A program made the translations under genes and the position numbers. The notes beneath the pieces are model-generated. The model saw only the letters and a program-made list of their open reading frames with translations, ran no database searches and had not been told where the DNA came from. Of a stretch of DNA of 64,000 nt, positions 54,860 to 63,519 are shown one piece after another. This stretch comes from Mycolicibacterium rhodesiae JS60 (lineage in GTDB: Bacteria > Actinomycetota > Actinomycetes > Mycobacteriales > Mycobacteriaceae), in contig AGIQ01000001.1 in assembly GCA_000230935.2 (NCBI GenBank), forward strand, positions 1,736,001 to 1,800,000. The letters run 5' to 3'. Each line of letters opens with the position of its first letter. Positions within the stretch are counted from its first letter, which is position 1.

Positions 54860-57025
54860 ATGGGTATCGCACTGACCGACGACCACCGTGAACTCAGCGA
54901 GGTAGCGCGCTCGTTCCTGGCTGCGCAGAAGGCCAGGGCGGCAACACGGGACCTCCTCGCCGACGATGCCGAGGAGACCCGCCCGCCGTTCTGGTTGGAG
55001 CTGGCCGAACTGGGCTGGCTCGGGCTGCACGTCGACGAGCAATACGGCGGTTCGGGTTTCGGCCTGCCGGAGCTTGTGGTGGTGATCGACGAGCTCGGCC
55101 GGGCGATCGCGCCCGGCCTGTTCGTGCCGACCGTCGTCGCCTCCGCCCTGGTGTCTGCGGCCGGTAGCGACGAGCAGAAGGCGCGCCTGTTGCCCGGCCT
55201 CGTCGACGGATCAGTCACGGCCGCAGTCGGATTCTCCTGTGACATTACGGTTTCCGGAGATACGGCAAGCGGCGATGCCGGTGTGGTGCTCGGTGCCGGG
55301 CTGGCCGATCTGCTGGTACTGGCCAGCGGCGCGGACGTGCTGCTGGTGGAGCGGGGTGCCCACGGGGTGTCGGTCGACGCGCCGGGAAGCCTCGACCGCG
55401 CTCGGCGCTCGGCTCGGGTGTCGCTTCGTGACGTGTCGGTGGCCGGCAACGTGCTGGCCGGAGCGCGGTCGGTGGCAGTTGCGTTGGCCCGCACACTATT
55501 TGGTGCCGAGGCTGCCGGCGGGGCGTCGGGCTGCGTCGACACCGCCGTCGAATACGCCAAGGTCCGTGAGCAATTCGGTCGCACCATCGCGACGTTCCAG
55601 GCGGTCAAGCACCACTGCGCCAACATGATCGTCGCCTCGGAGTCGGCGGTCGCTGTGGTGTGGGATGCCGCCCGTGCGTTCGGGGACGACGAGAAGCAGT
55701 TCGAATTGGTTGCCGCTGCTGCGGCGGCGTTGGCCTTCCCCGCCTATGTGGGCAACGCGGAGTTGAACATTCAGGTGCACGGTGGCATCGGGTTCACCTG
55801 GGAACACGACGCGCATCTGCACCTGCGGCGGGCGCTGACCGTGCAGGCGCTACTCGGCGGAGACGGCCCGGTCACCGACGTGTTCGACCTGACGCAGTCG
55901 GGTGTCAGCAGGGCCAACAGTCTGGACCTGCCGGCTGAGGCCGACGAGCTGCGCACGCAGATCCGAGCCGACGCGCATCAACTCGCCACGCTCGACGAGA
56001 AGGCGCAACTCGACGAGCTGATCGCGAGCGGCTACGTCATGCCGCACTGGCCCAAGCCGTGGGGCCGCGCCGCGGGTGCCGTCGAGCAGCTGCTGATCGA
56101 AGAGGAATTCGCCGCCGCCGGCGTCAAGCGGCCCGACTACGGCATCACCGGCTGGGTGATCCTGACCCTGATCCAGCACGGAACTCCTTCCCAGATCGAA
56201 CGATTCGTCGAAAAGGCGTTGCGTAAAGACGAGATCTGGTGCCAGCTGTTCTCCGAACCGTCGGCGGGTTCTGATGCCGCGGCGGTCAAGACCCGCGCGG
56301 TTCGGGTGGACGGCGGCTGGAAGATCACCGGGCAGAAGGTGTGGACCAGCGGGGCGCACTACTGCAAGCGCGGGCTGGCCACCGTCCGCACCGATTTCGA
56401 CGTGCCCAAGCATGCCGGCATCACGACGGTGATCCTGGACATGGCGGCGCCCGGCGTCGAGGTGCGGCCGCTGCGCCAGATCACCGGCGGCGCCGACTTC
56501 AACGAGGTGTTCTTCAACGACGTGTTCGTCCCGGACGAAGACGTGGTGGGGGAGCCGAACTCGGGTTGGACCGTCGCGCGGGCCACGCTGGGCAACGAGC
56601 GGGTCAGCATCGGCGGCGGCGCAGGCACCATCGCGCCCGCCGCGGCGTGGTTGGTGTCGCTGGCCAAGAAGCACGGTGACCGGCACGCGGGCGCGGTTCA
56701 GTGGGTCGGCAAGTTCCTCGCCCGGGACCAGGCGCTGCGACTGTTGAACCTGCGTCGGGTGGTCCGTGCCCTCGAAGGTGCGGGGCCCGGCCCGGAAGGC
56801 AACATCACCAAGCTGATCCTGGCGGAGCAGTTCCAGGAGCAGGGCACGATTGCTGCCGCGCTGGTCGGTCCCGATGTCGCGCTCGATGGCGGCGAGGGCG
56901 AAATGGCGGGCCGGACGGCACTGGGATCGCGCGCCCTGTCCATCGCCGGCGGCACCTCGGAGATCACCCGCAACCAGATCGCCGAGCGCATCCTGGGCAT
57001 GCCGCGCGATCCGCTGATCAAGTAG
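54860..57025 (+). CDS. fadE22: Double-domain acyl-CoA dehydrogenase FadE22
   Basis: This 721-residue protein contains two acyl-CoA dehydrogenase modules in tandem (about 1-345 and 365-721). The first has VHGGIGFTWEHDAHL; the second has FSEPSAGSDAAAV, GQKVWTSGAHYC, and SIAGGTSEITRNQIAERILG with the catalytic glutamate. Only the second module has the full catalytic set, suggesting the first is structural. Length and architecture match M. tuberculosis FadE22, and the nearby ligB and cstA support it. A GAGGAGG ribosome site precedes the ATG. Confidence 0.93.
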   Translation: MGIALTDDHRELSEVARSFLAAQKARAATRDLLADDAEETRPPFWLELAELGWLGLHVDEQYGGSGFGLPELVVVIDELGRAIAPGLFVPTVVASALVSAAGSDEQKARLLPGLVDGSVTAAVGFSCDITVSGDTASGDAGVVLGAGLADLLVLASGADVLLVERGAHGVSVDAPGSLDRARRSARVSLRDVSVAGNVLAGARSVAVALARTLFGAEAAGGASGCVDTAVEYAKVREQFGRTIATFQAVKHHCANMIVASESAVAVVWDAARAFGDDEKQFELVAAAAAALAFPAYVGNAELNIQVHGGIGFTWEHDAHLHLRRALTVQALLGGDGPVTDVFDLTQSGVSRANSLDLPAEADELRTQIRADAHQLATLDEKAQLDELIASGYVMPHWPKPWGRAAGAVEQLLIEEEFAAAGVKRPDYGITGWVILTLIQHGTPSQIERFVEKALRKDEIWCQLFSEPSAGSDAAAVKTRAVRVDGGWKITGQKVWTSGAHYCKRGLATVRTDFDVPKHAGITTVILDMAAPGVEVRPLRQITGGADFNEVFFNDVFVPDEDVVGEPNSGWTVARATLGNERVSIGGGAGTIAPAAAWLVSLAKKHGDRHAGAVQWVGKFLARDQALRLLNLRRVVRALEGAGPGPEGNITKLILAEQFQEQGTIAAALVGPDVALDGGEGEMAGRTALGSRALSIAGGTSEITRNQIAERILGMPRDPLIK

Positions 57026-57035
57026 CTCAGCCAGC

Positions 57036-57057
57036 GTTTGCACAGTTGGCAAACTGT
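57036..57057. repeat. Nested inverted repeats after fadE22
   Basis: Two overlapping palindromes share bases: GTTTGC-N7-GCAAAC (57036-57054) and ACAGTT-GGCA-AACTGT (57042-57057). They lie 11 bp after the fadE22 stop and about 50 bp before the lipoprotein gene. They could be a weak terminator (TTTCTG follows) or an operator for the next gene. Confidence 0.45.
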
Positions 57058-57106
57058 TTCTGAGCTATACACCGCAGGCGCAGCGGTTGTTGGCTAATGT
57101 TCGTCC

Positions 57107-58468
57107 ATGCGAACACGAGGTCTGGTAGTGGCTGCGCTGGCCGTCGCCTTGGCGGCCTGCGGCGGCCCGAAGCCCGTCGTCCCCACCCCGACGAATATCG
57201 GCAACTCGGGCACCGCCAAACCGGCACCCGGCGACGTCAAGATCACCGGCGATTCGTCCGCGGAGGTCAACAAGCTCGCGATGTCGGCGATCGACGACCT
57301 GCAGAAGTACTGGGCCGAGGAATATCCGAAGCTCTACGGCAGCGACTACGAGCCGGTCTCGGGTGGCTTCTACGCGGTAGTCCCGTCGTCGGGTGAGCTG
57401 CCGCCGTGCGCCGAAAGCGCCGGCGACATCGAGGGCAACGCCTTCTACTGTGCCAGCAAGGACGTGGTGGCCTGGGACGCGGCGGGGCTGCTGCCCGACT
57501 TGCAGTCCAAATTCGGCGATTTCGTCATCCCGATCGTGCTGGCTCATGAGTGGGGGCACGCGATTCAGGCCCGGTCCAACTTCACCGCGCGCACGGTGAC
57601 CAAGGAACTGCAGGCCGACTGCTTTGCCGGTGGCTGGGCCAAGCACGCCAAGGACGCGGGGGTGTACAAGGTCAATGCCGCCGAGATGGACAACGCCTTG
57701 GCGGGCATCTTGGAACTGCGGGATTCCCCGGGTACCAGCAAGATCGATCCCTCGGCGCATGGCAGCGGCTTCGACCGGGTCAGCGCGTTCCAGGACGGTT
57801 ACGACAACGGGCCCTCCGCGTGCAAGGCGTACCGCGACGACGACCCGGTGGTTCTCGAGCTTCCGTTCCAGAATGCCGAGGACGAGGCCGCCGGCGGCGA
57901 CATGCCCTACGACGCGATGGTCAACGACGTGCCCTACGACATCGAGGACTATTGGGCCCACGTGTATCCGGAGCTGACCAATGGGGAGCCCTGGGTGCCG
58001 GTGAAGGGGCTGGAGCCGTTCGACCCGGCCAACCCGCCGATGTGCGGCGGCACTCGCGCCGAGGGCTACGCGCTGTTCTATTGCGTCCCAGACGATTACA
58101 TCGGATGGGACAACGTCGACGCGATGCCGACGGTGTACCGCAAGGGCGGCGACTTCGCGGTCGCCACGTTGCTGGCCACGCAGTTCGGGCTGGCCGCGAT
58201 GACCCGGGCCAATGACGACGCCGACGACAAGACCCAGTCACTGCGCGGGGACTGCTTTGCGGGGGCCTACACGGCCAGCGTCCTGCTGCAGAACCGCAAG
58301 GACACCAGCAGCTTCGGCATCTCGCCCGGCGACCTCGACGAGGCCATCACTGCGCTGTTGGTGTTCCGCGGCGACGGTGACGTGGAACGCCAAGGTGCCG
58401 GTTTCGAGCGGATCCGCCACTACCGCAACGGCGTCCTCAACGGCGCCGAAGCCTGCGTCAAGGACTGA
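57107..58468 (+). CDS. Lipoprotein with duplicated neutral zinc metallopeptidase domain
   Basis: This 453-residue lipoprotein has the lipobox LAAC with the acylated Cys18. The first domain (about 50-260) carries HEWGH (His147-His151), the HExxH zinc site of YpfJ-type peptidases, and a downstream ADCFAG motif. The second half repeats the layout (YWAHVYPEL, YALFYCVPDDYIGWD, GDCFAGAYTA) but the zinc site is replaced by LLATQFGLA, so it is probably inactive. The gene stands alone, after fadE22. Confidence 0.88.
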   Translation: MRTRGLVVAALAVALAACGGPKPVVPTPTNIGNSGTAKPAPGDVKITGDSSAEVNKLAMSAIDDLQKYWAEEYPKLYGSDYEPVSGGFYAVVPSSGELPPCAESAGDIEGNAFYCASKDVVAWDAAGLLPDLQSKFGDFVIPIVLAHEWGHAIQARSNFTARTVTKELQADCFAGGWAKHAKDAGVYKVNAAEMDNALAGILELRDSPGTSKIDPSAHGSGFDRVSAFQDGYDNGPSACKAYRDDDPVVLELPFQNAEDEAAGGDMPYDAMVNDVPYDIEDYWAHVYPELTNGEPWVPVKGLEPFDPANPPMCGGTRAEGYALFYCVPDDYIGWDNVDAMPTVYRKGGDFAVATLLATQFGLAAMTRANDDADDKTQSLRGDCFAGAYTASVLLQNRKDTSSFGISPGDLDEAITALLVFRGDGDVERQGAGFERIRHYRNGVLNGAEACVKD

Positions 58469-58571
58469 TGCGGGCCATACCGGTCACGATGTTGTATGTC
58501 TCGAGATCGACCGTATGGTCGCGATCGAGTCGAATTTCACGACCATGACGTCGATTTCGCGGGCCGCGCCG

Positions 58572-58922
58572 TCAGCGGGCAGGGATCAGCCGCGGGAACA
58601 TGTCGTGAAGGCGTTGTCGCACACTGGGTTCACGCTTCGGTGCGGCGGGTGGGGGCACAAGAGTGGAGGCGACGGCCGTCACGCTCCATGAGGTGGGCGG
58701 CTGCGCCGAAGGCGACGGGACGGGCGCGGCACTGTGTACCGGCACTGCCGCGGCGGTCGTCGTCGCGGCGGGCCGAGGTTGTCTGACGGGGTGCGCCGAC
58801 TCGTGGGACATGCTGACGACGGCGGCGACCAGGACACCCAGGGCGCCGATGCCGAGCGCACCCAGAACCGCCGAAAACCAGTTCCGATTCGCGACGGCGG
58901 CAGGCCCTCTTGTCGTGTCCAT
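58572..58922 (-). CDS. Small single-pass membrane protein with Pro/Ala-rich tail
   Basis: This 116-residue protein has a short cytoplasmic N-terminus, one hydrophobic segment (about residues 17-37, AVLGALGIGALGVLVAAVV) and a low-complexity Pro-Ala-Thr extracellular tail ending in basic residues. No family is recognised. Coding is supported by a plausible membrane topology and by its location convergent to the peptidase gene, but the homology evidence is thin. Confidence 0.5.
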   Translation of the reverse strand: MDTTRGPAAVANRNWFSAVLGALGIGALGVLVAAVVSMSHESAHPVRQPRPAATTTAAAVPVHSAAPVPSPSAQPPTSWSVTAVASTLVPPPAAPKREPSVRQRLHDMFPRLIPAR

Positions 58923-59043
58923 CTCTGTCGGTTGACCTCCGGATTTTCCAGTTCGGCGGCGATCCTAACCACGCTGCCCGAAAGACAGCTGTGAACACTT
59001 TGGCAATCTTGTCTTCTCCTTGGTCATCGGGCATGCTGCAGGC

Positions 59044-60063
59044 GTGGCAGGCACCGACAAACTGGTTCTGGGCGCGAGCGGCTTCCTCGGCTCGCACGTG
59101 ACACGGCAGCTGGTCGAGCGCGGCGACACGGTGCGGGTCATGTTGCGCCCCAGCAGCTCGACCCTCGGAATCGACGACCTGCCGGTGCAGCGCTTCTACG
59201 GCGACATCTTCGACGACGCCGTCCTGAAAGAGGCGATGGACGGCTGCGACGTCGTCTTCTACTGTGTCGTCGACACCCGCGCGCATCTGCGCGACCCCGC
59301 ACCGCTGTACCGCACCAACGTCGAGGGGTTGCGCCACGTTCTCGACGCCGCGGTGAAGGCCGATCTGCGCCGGTTCGTCTTCACCAGCACCATCGGAACC
59401 ATCGGGCTCGGTACGGGCGGAGTCGTCGACGAGGACACGCCGTCCGATTGGGGAAGCAAGGCCGGCGGCTACATCAGCTCGCGGGTCGCGGCGGAGAAGC
59501 TGGTGCTGGACTACAGCCGCCACAAGGCTCTGCCGGCGGTGGCGCTGTGCGTGTCCAACACCTACGGCGCGCGCGACTGGCAGCCGACTCCCCACGGCTC
59601 CCTGGTTGCCGCCGCAGCGGCCGGCAAGCTGCCGTTCTACATGGCCGGGATGGCCACCGAGGTGGTCGGCGTCGAGGACGCCGCCCGGGCGCTGCTGCTG
59701 GCCGCCGATCGCGGCCGGGTGGGGGAGCGCTACATCATCTCCGAGCGTTACCTGCCCTACCGCGAGCTCTACGAGACCGCGGCACGCGTCACCGGGCGGT
59801 CGGCGCCCCGCTGGGGCATCCCCAAGCCGGTGTTGAAGGGTCTCGGGGTGCTCGGCGGCATCGCCGCGGCGGTCACCCGCCGTGACCTGCTGCTGAACCC
59901 GACCACCGTGCGGCTGGTTGACATCATGGCCCCGATGGATCACGGCAAGGCGGTGCGCGAACTGGGTTGGCAGCCGCGCGACGTCCACGAGTCGATTCGG
60001 GAGGCGGCCGAATTCTTCGACCGGCGCCAGCGCGACCGCGGTGAGTTTGCTCGCGATACCTGA
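59044..60063 (+). CDS. NAD-dependent epimerase/dehydratase (dihydroflavonol-reductase-like)
   Basis: This 339-residue extended SDR has LVLGASGFLGSHV at the N-terminus, the strand-3 pattern GDIFDDAVLKEAMDGCDVVFY, TSTIGTIG with the catalytic Ser/Thr, and a substrate domain. The usual YxxxK tyrosine is replaced: the aligned segment reads GGYISSRVAAEKLVLDY, so the lysine pattern is shifted (SRVAAEK). The start is GTG giving VAGTDK. A hairpin follows its stop. The substrate is unknown. Confidence 0.85.
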   Translation: MAGTDKLVLGASGFLGSHVTRQLVERGDTVRVMLRPSSSTLGIDDLPVQRFYGDIFDDAVLKEAMDGCDVVFYCVVDTRAHLRDPAPLYRTNVEGLRHVLDAAVKADLRRFVFTSTIGTIGLGTGGVVDEDTPSDWGSKAGGYISSRVAAEKLVLDYSRHKALPAVALCVSNTYGARDWQPTPHGSLVAAAAAGKLPFYMAGMATEVVGVEDAARALLLAADRGRVGERYIISERYLPYRELYETAARVTGRSAPRWGIPKPVLKGLGVLGGIAAAVTRRDLLLNPTTVRLVDIMAPMDHGKAVRELGWQPRDVHESIREAAEFFDRRQRDRGEFARDT

Positions 60064-60067
60064 GAAG

Positions 60068-60087
60068 CCCGCCGGCTGACCGGCGGG
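60068..60087 (+). terminator. GC-rich hairpin after the epimerase
   Basis: Perfect 8-bp arms CCCGCCGG and CCGGCGGG flank a CTGA loop, starting 5 bp after the epimerase stop. There is no T-tract, so this is an L-shaped (I-shaped) terminator candidate of the type described for mycobacteria. Confidence 0.5.
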
Positions 60088-60147
60088 TGGCTACGCTCGT
60101 AACGTGCGCGCGGGCCGGTTCATCCACCGATCACGTGGACGGCACTC

Positions 60148-62298
60148 ATGAACGAGCCGAGCGTGCGCGATCGAATCGGATACGCGGCGGGCTTGTTCGG
60201 CTGGGTGGCCTTGCCCTATCTGGCCGGCTCGGTGCTGTCGTGGCAGACGTTCGGCGCCGGTATCGGCCCTGCGTTCTTCCCGCCTGCCGGGGTGACCGTC
60301 GCGGCCATGCTGCTCAACCGTCGCGCGCTGTGGCCGGTGATCGTGGCCGCGATCGTGGTGGCCGAACTGGCCGTCGACATGCGCTATGGGGCTGCCCTGG
60401 GGACGTCGATCGGCTTCGCGGTGGCCAATTCGGTGGAACCTCTGGTCGGCGCATCGCTGGTGCTGGCCTGGTGCAAGGGACCGCCGGACCTGCGTGAGCG
60501 AGCCGACCTGGCCCGCTTTGTGGCCGGAGCGATGATCCTCGGCCCGTTGGTCGGTGGCGTCATCGGCGGGGTGACCACCGCGATCACCAATGACGTCTGG
60601 TCGATGATCGCGGTATTGCACTGGTGGGCCGGCGACGGGGTCGGTGTGCTGTTGATCGGCGCACCGATTCTGCTGTGGCGCTTCCAATCTCACCTGCTGC
60701 GCGACCGGATCTTGGATACCGTCGGGGTACTGGTGGCCATGGGCGGCCTGACGGTGGTGTCGTTCCGCCTCGAATTGCCGCCCGCGTTGTTCCTGTTGCC
60801 GGTGATGGCGTGGGCGGCGTTGCGGCTCGACATGATCGGAGCCGTTCTGGGTGGCGGGGTGCTGGCCTTCACCGCCAACGCAATGGCCAACGCCGGGTAC
60901 ACGACGTTCGAGAGTCTGGATCTGCGTGCGCCTGGGCAGCTGGCGATCGGCCAGGTCTTCATCGCCGTCGTGGTGCTGGTCGCAATGTTGACCGCGCAGG
61001 AGGCCGCCGGGCGGGTCACCGCTGTGCAACAGCGCCAGGCCGAACGCCGCGAACGGGCCCGGCTGGAGACGCTGTCGAACCTCGGCCAGTTGCTCTCGGG
61101 TGCGTTCACCCAGAACCAGATCGGTGATGCCGTCCTCGGTCAGGTGATCAACGATGCTGGTGCGCAAGCACTCGCGGTCGGGCTGGTCAACGACGAGGGC
61201 ACCGAACTCGAGTGGGTGGCGATGGGCGGATACCCCGAGTTCGTCGAAAATCAGTTCGCCGAGGGGGTGGCGTTGGCTGACGCCACGGCGGCCACCGACA
61301 CGGTCCGTACCGGGCAGCCCGTGGTGATCCGCACGGTCGCCGAGTATCGCCGGCGATACCCCGACCACGCCAAGTGGATGCTCGCCAGTGGTGGCGCGGC
61401 GGTGGCGAGCTGGCCGTTGACCGTGGGCGGCAAGGCAATTGGAGCGCTGGTGCTGGCGTGGGCCGATCCGCAGCCGCTGGATACCGCGCAGCTCGCGTAC
61501 ACCTCGGCCGTCGCCACGATGATCGGCCAGGCGCTGGTCCGCGCCCGGGTGTATGCCGACGAGCACGCCCGTGCGGCGGTGTTGCAGGCGGCGGTGCTGC
61601 CGACCAGCCCCACCGTGATCGCCGGCGTGGACGTCGGGGTGAGCTACGAGCCCGCCGATGTGGTGCAGGGGCTCGGTGGTGACTGGTACGACGCACTCGA
61701 ATTGCCGCGCGGGCATAGGTATTTCGCGGTCGGCGATGTCGTGGGACATGGGTTGCCCGCCGTCGAGGACATGGCCCAGCTGCGCAGCGCCGGACGGGCC
61801 TTGGCGTTGCAGGGTCTGCCGCCGGCGCAACTGCTCGTCTCGCTCAACACGTTCACCCGGCATGCCAGCAATGGCAAGTTCGCGACGATGGGTGTCGCGG
61901 TGCTGGACCCCGCGTCGGCCACCCTGTCCTACGCGTCGGCCGGTCATCCGCCGCCGTTGCTGCGACGGGCGGCCACCGGGACGGTCATGCGCCTGGCCGG
62001 TGCGCACGGCCCGGTGCTGGGCCCGGTCGAGCGGGCCTCCTACAGCGAGGGTCACGTGCAGGTGTGCGAGGGGGACATCCTGGTGATGTACACCGACGGG
62101 CTCATCGAACGGCGCGGCCAGGACATCGAATCCGGCATGGCACGCGTGCAGGACCTCGTCGCCGAATGGAGCGGGGACGAATCCCTGCCGCAGGCCTGCC
62201 GCGAACTGACCCATACCCTGGCCCCGCCGCCTCGCGACGACGACGTCTGCGTGGTCGCGGTGCGCTTTGGCGCGTTCGCGACCCGAGAGGTGTGCTGA
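60148..62298 (+). CDS. MASE1-GAF-PP2C membrane-bound protein phosphatase
   Basis: This 716-residue sensor protein has an N-terminal MASE1 membrane domain of about 8 segments (residues 1-290), a GAF domain (about 310-475) and a C-terminal SpoIIE/RsbU-type PP2C phosphatase (about 490-715). The metal-binding aspartates are visible in GLGGDWYDA, AVGDVVGHG, YTDGLIERRG and PRDDDVCVV. Such phosphatases commonly reset anti-anti-sigma factors. No sigma-factor gene is adjacent, so the partner is not apparent. Confidence 0.9.
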   Translation: MNEPSVRDRIGYAAGLFGWVALPYLAGSVLSWQTFGAGIGPAFFPPAGVTVAAMLLNRRALWPVIVAAIVVAELAVDMRYGAALGTSIGFAVANSVEPLVGASLVLAWCKGPPDLRERADLARFVAGAMILGPLVGGVIGGVTTAITNDVWSMIAVLHWWAGDGVGVLLIGAPILLWRFQSHLLRDRILDTVGVLVAMGGLTVVSFRLELPPALFLLPVMAWAALRLDMIGAVLGGGVLAFTANAMANAGYTTFESLDLRAPGQLAIGQVFIAVVVLVAMLTAQEAAGRVTAVQQRQAERRERARLETLSNLGQLLSGAFTQNQIGDAVLGQVINDAGAQALAVGLVNDEGTELEWVAMGGYPEFVENQFAEGVALADATAATDTVRTGQPVVIRTVAEYRRRYPDHAKWMLASGGAAVASWPLTVGGKAIGALVLAWADPQPLDTAQLAYTSAVATMIGQALVRARVYADEHARAAVLQAAVLPTSPTVIAGVDVGVSYEPADVVQGLGGDWYDALELPRGHRYFAVGDVVGHGLPAVEDMAQLRSAGRALALQGLPPAQLLVSLNTFTRHASNGKFATMGVAVLDPASATLSYASAGHPPPLLRRAATGTVMRLAGAHGPVLGPVERASYSEGHVQVCEGDILVMYTDGLIERRGQDIESGMARVQDLVAEWSGDESLPQACRELTHTLAPPPRDDDVCVVAVRFGAFATREVC

Positions 62299-62351
62299 GC
62301 GTTGACGCGCGATGACGCTGCGGTGACGGCTGGCCGGGCAGGCGTGACGCG

Positions 62352-62489
62352 TCAGCGCTGCGGCTGGCCGGCCCGCTCGCAGGTGCACTGCCGGGCGGGC
62401 GGCACCTCACGCATCACCTGGTCGACGTGCTCGCCACACCCTGCCCAGGTGGTCTTGTGGCAAGTCGGGCACTCCACGGGATAGCACAT
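62352..62489 (-). CDS. Tiny Cys-rich zinc-ribbon-like protein (45 residues)
   Basis: This short protein begins MCYPVECPTCHKTTWAGCGE and ends with RQCTCERAGQ, giving six cysteines including two CxxC-like pairs, as in small metal-binding knuckles. An AAAGGAG ribosome site lies 6-12 bases before the ATG. A similar peptide is widespread in actinobacteria as far as I recall, without known function. It is divergent from a CsoR-family regulator, with a CsoR-like operator between, so it may belong to a metal or sulfur stress response. Confidence 0.75.
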   Translation of the reverse strand: MCYPVECPTCHKTTWAGCGEHVDQVMREVPPARQCTCERAGQPQR

Positions 62490-62555
62490 ATCAACTCCTT
62501 TGCGCCTAAAAGCTTATGCGGACGGCGGGGCATGAAACGCGGTCCCCTGCAGTTA

Positions 62556-62569
62556 TACCCCCTAGGGTA
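62556..62569. promoter_or_regulatory. CsoR-family operator TACCCCCTAGGGTA
   Basis: TACCC and GGGTA arms surround CCTA, preceded by TTA and followed by A. This C/G-tract palindrome flanked by AT is typical of CsoR-family binding sites. It lies 33 bp upstream of the regulator start and 67 bp upstream of the divergent Cys-rich peptide. Confidence 0.6.
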
Positions 62570-62589
62570 AGCTCGACGAATCGACCTGA

Positions 62590-62871
<282 letters not shown>

Positions 62872-62884
62872 CCGGCTAACTCGG

Positions 62885-62914
62885 TTGCACCGGGTGCTCG
62901 GCGAGGTCTAGCAT
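62885..62914 (+). promoter_or_regulatory. Promoter TTGCAC-N18-TAGCAT for a leaderless attenuator peptide
   Basis: A -35 TTGCAC (62885-62890) and a -10 TAGCAT (62909-62914) are 18 bp apart. The -10 ends 7 bp before the GTG of the leader peptide, so the transcript would begin at that start codon. Confidence 0.55.
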
Positions 62915-62921
62915 CGCGACC

Positions 62922-62966
62922 GTGCATCGTGCGCTTGTCGTAGTAGCTACCCGCAGCGGGGTCTGA
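62922..62966 (+). CDS. Branched-chain attenuator leader peptide (14 residues)
   Basis: A GTG-initiated mini-frame encodes M-H-R-A-L-V-V-V-A-T-R-S-G-V and stops at a TGA. It contains a Leu-Val-Val-Val run and ends inside the first arm of a downstream hairpin. This is the layout of leader peptides proposed upstream of leuA and ilv genes in actinobacteria, where ribosome stalling at Leu/Val codons under starvation changes RNA folding. It is too short for ordinary gene calling. Confidence 0.6.
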   Translation: MHRALVVVATRSGV

Positions 62967-62993
62967 TCCAGACCGACCCCCCGCTGTGGGGTC
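62951..62993 (+). promoter_or_regulatory. Attenuator with mutually exclusive hairpins
   Basis: Stem A pairs CCGCAGCGGGG (62951-62961) with CCCCGCTGTGG (62979-62989), 11 bp with one G-U. Stem B pairs GACCCC (62975-62980) with GGGGTC (62988-62993) and competes for the same bases. The leader peptide's last codons overlap the left arm of stem A, so a translating ribosome would open stem A and allow stem B. Which form stops transcription was not determined, as neither is followed by a T-tract. Confidence 0.5.
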
Positions 62994-63039
62994 GAAACTA
63001 CGACGTCGGTCAGCCTCCGTTCGACGAGAAGACCGATTC

Positions 63040-63510
63040 ATGGCTCCGCACAGCACCACAATCTCTGAATCTTCACCACGTTTCTGCGCGCCGGTGCCCA
63101 CCGGGCTGCGCCACCATGCCGAAACCATGCCGTGGAGTGTGTTCACCGCGGCGTACAGCCCGACCGGCGGCCCGGTTCGGCTGGGCGCCTGGGAATGCGA
63201 CGACGTGTCCCGGCGCGGTCCGCAACCGCGCCGCTTCCGCGCCACGCTCGCCGTCGGCGACCGCATCGAGACCGCCACCGCGCACGCCAGCGGCCCGGTC
63301 GCCGCATTGACGGCGATGCTCTACGAGCGCGGGATCGGCGTCGAGGTGACCCACTTCCACCAGCTGGGCGCCGGTGCGCACACCGCAACGTTCGTGGAAG
63401 GTCAGGGCAGCGACGGTCGGCGCCGGAAATGGGCGATGGGCTGGTCGGAGGACCCGACCGAATCGGCACTGCGCGCCGTCATCGCCTGCGCCAACCGGCT
63501 GCTCACCTGA
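63040..63510 (+). CDS. Free-standing LeuA (isopropylmalate synthase) allosteric domain protein
   Basis: This 156-residue protein resembles only the C-terminal regulatory domain of 2-isopropylmalate synthase: RFRATLAVGDRIETATAHASGPVAALTAML, then GVEVTHFHQLGAGAHTATFVE, and SALRAVIACANRLL. The catalytic TIM barrel is entirely absent. The domain binds leucine in LeuA. The ATG at 63040 follows the attenuator by about 45 bp. It may sense leucine, modulate LeuA in trans, or act in an unknown way. An annotation such as homocitrate synthase would be misleading. Confidence 0.75.
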   Translation: MAPHSTTISESSPRFCAPVPTGLRHHAETMPWSVFTAAYSPTGGPVRLGAWECDDVSRRGPQPRRFRATLAVGDRIETATAHASGPVAALTAMLYERGIGVEVTHFHQLGAGAHTATFVEGQGSDGRRRKWAMGWSEDPTESALRAVIACANRLLT

Positions 63511-63519
63511 GCCGGCGCC

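Noticed and set aside
58505..58526. GATCGACC...GGTCGCGATC hairpin between convergent genes
   Set aside because: Arms are offset by two bases and there is no T-rich tail, so it is not called as a terminator.
60091..62388. 765-residue minus-strand open frame
   Set aside because: Antisense shadow of the MASE1-GAF-PP2C gene with His/Arg/Gln-rich low-complexity composition and no recognisable domain.
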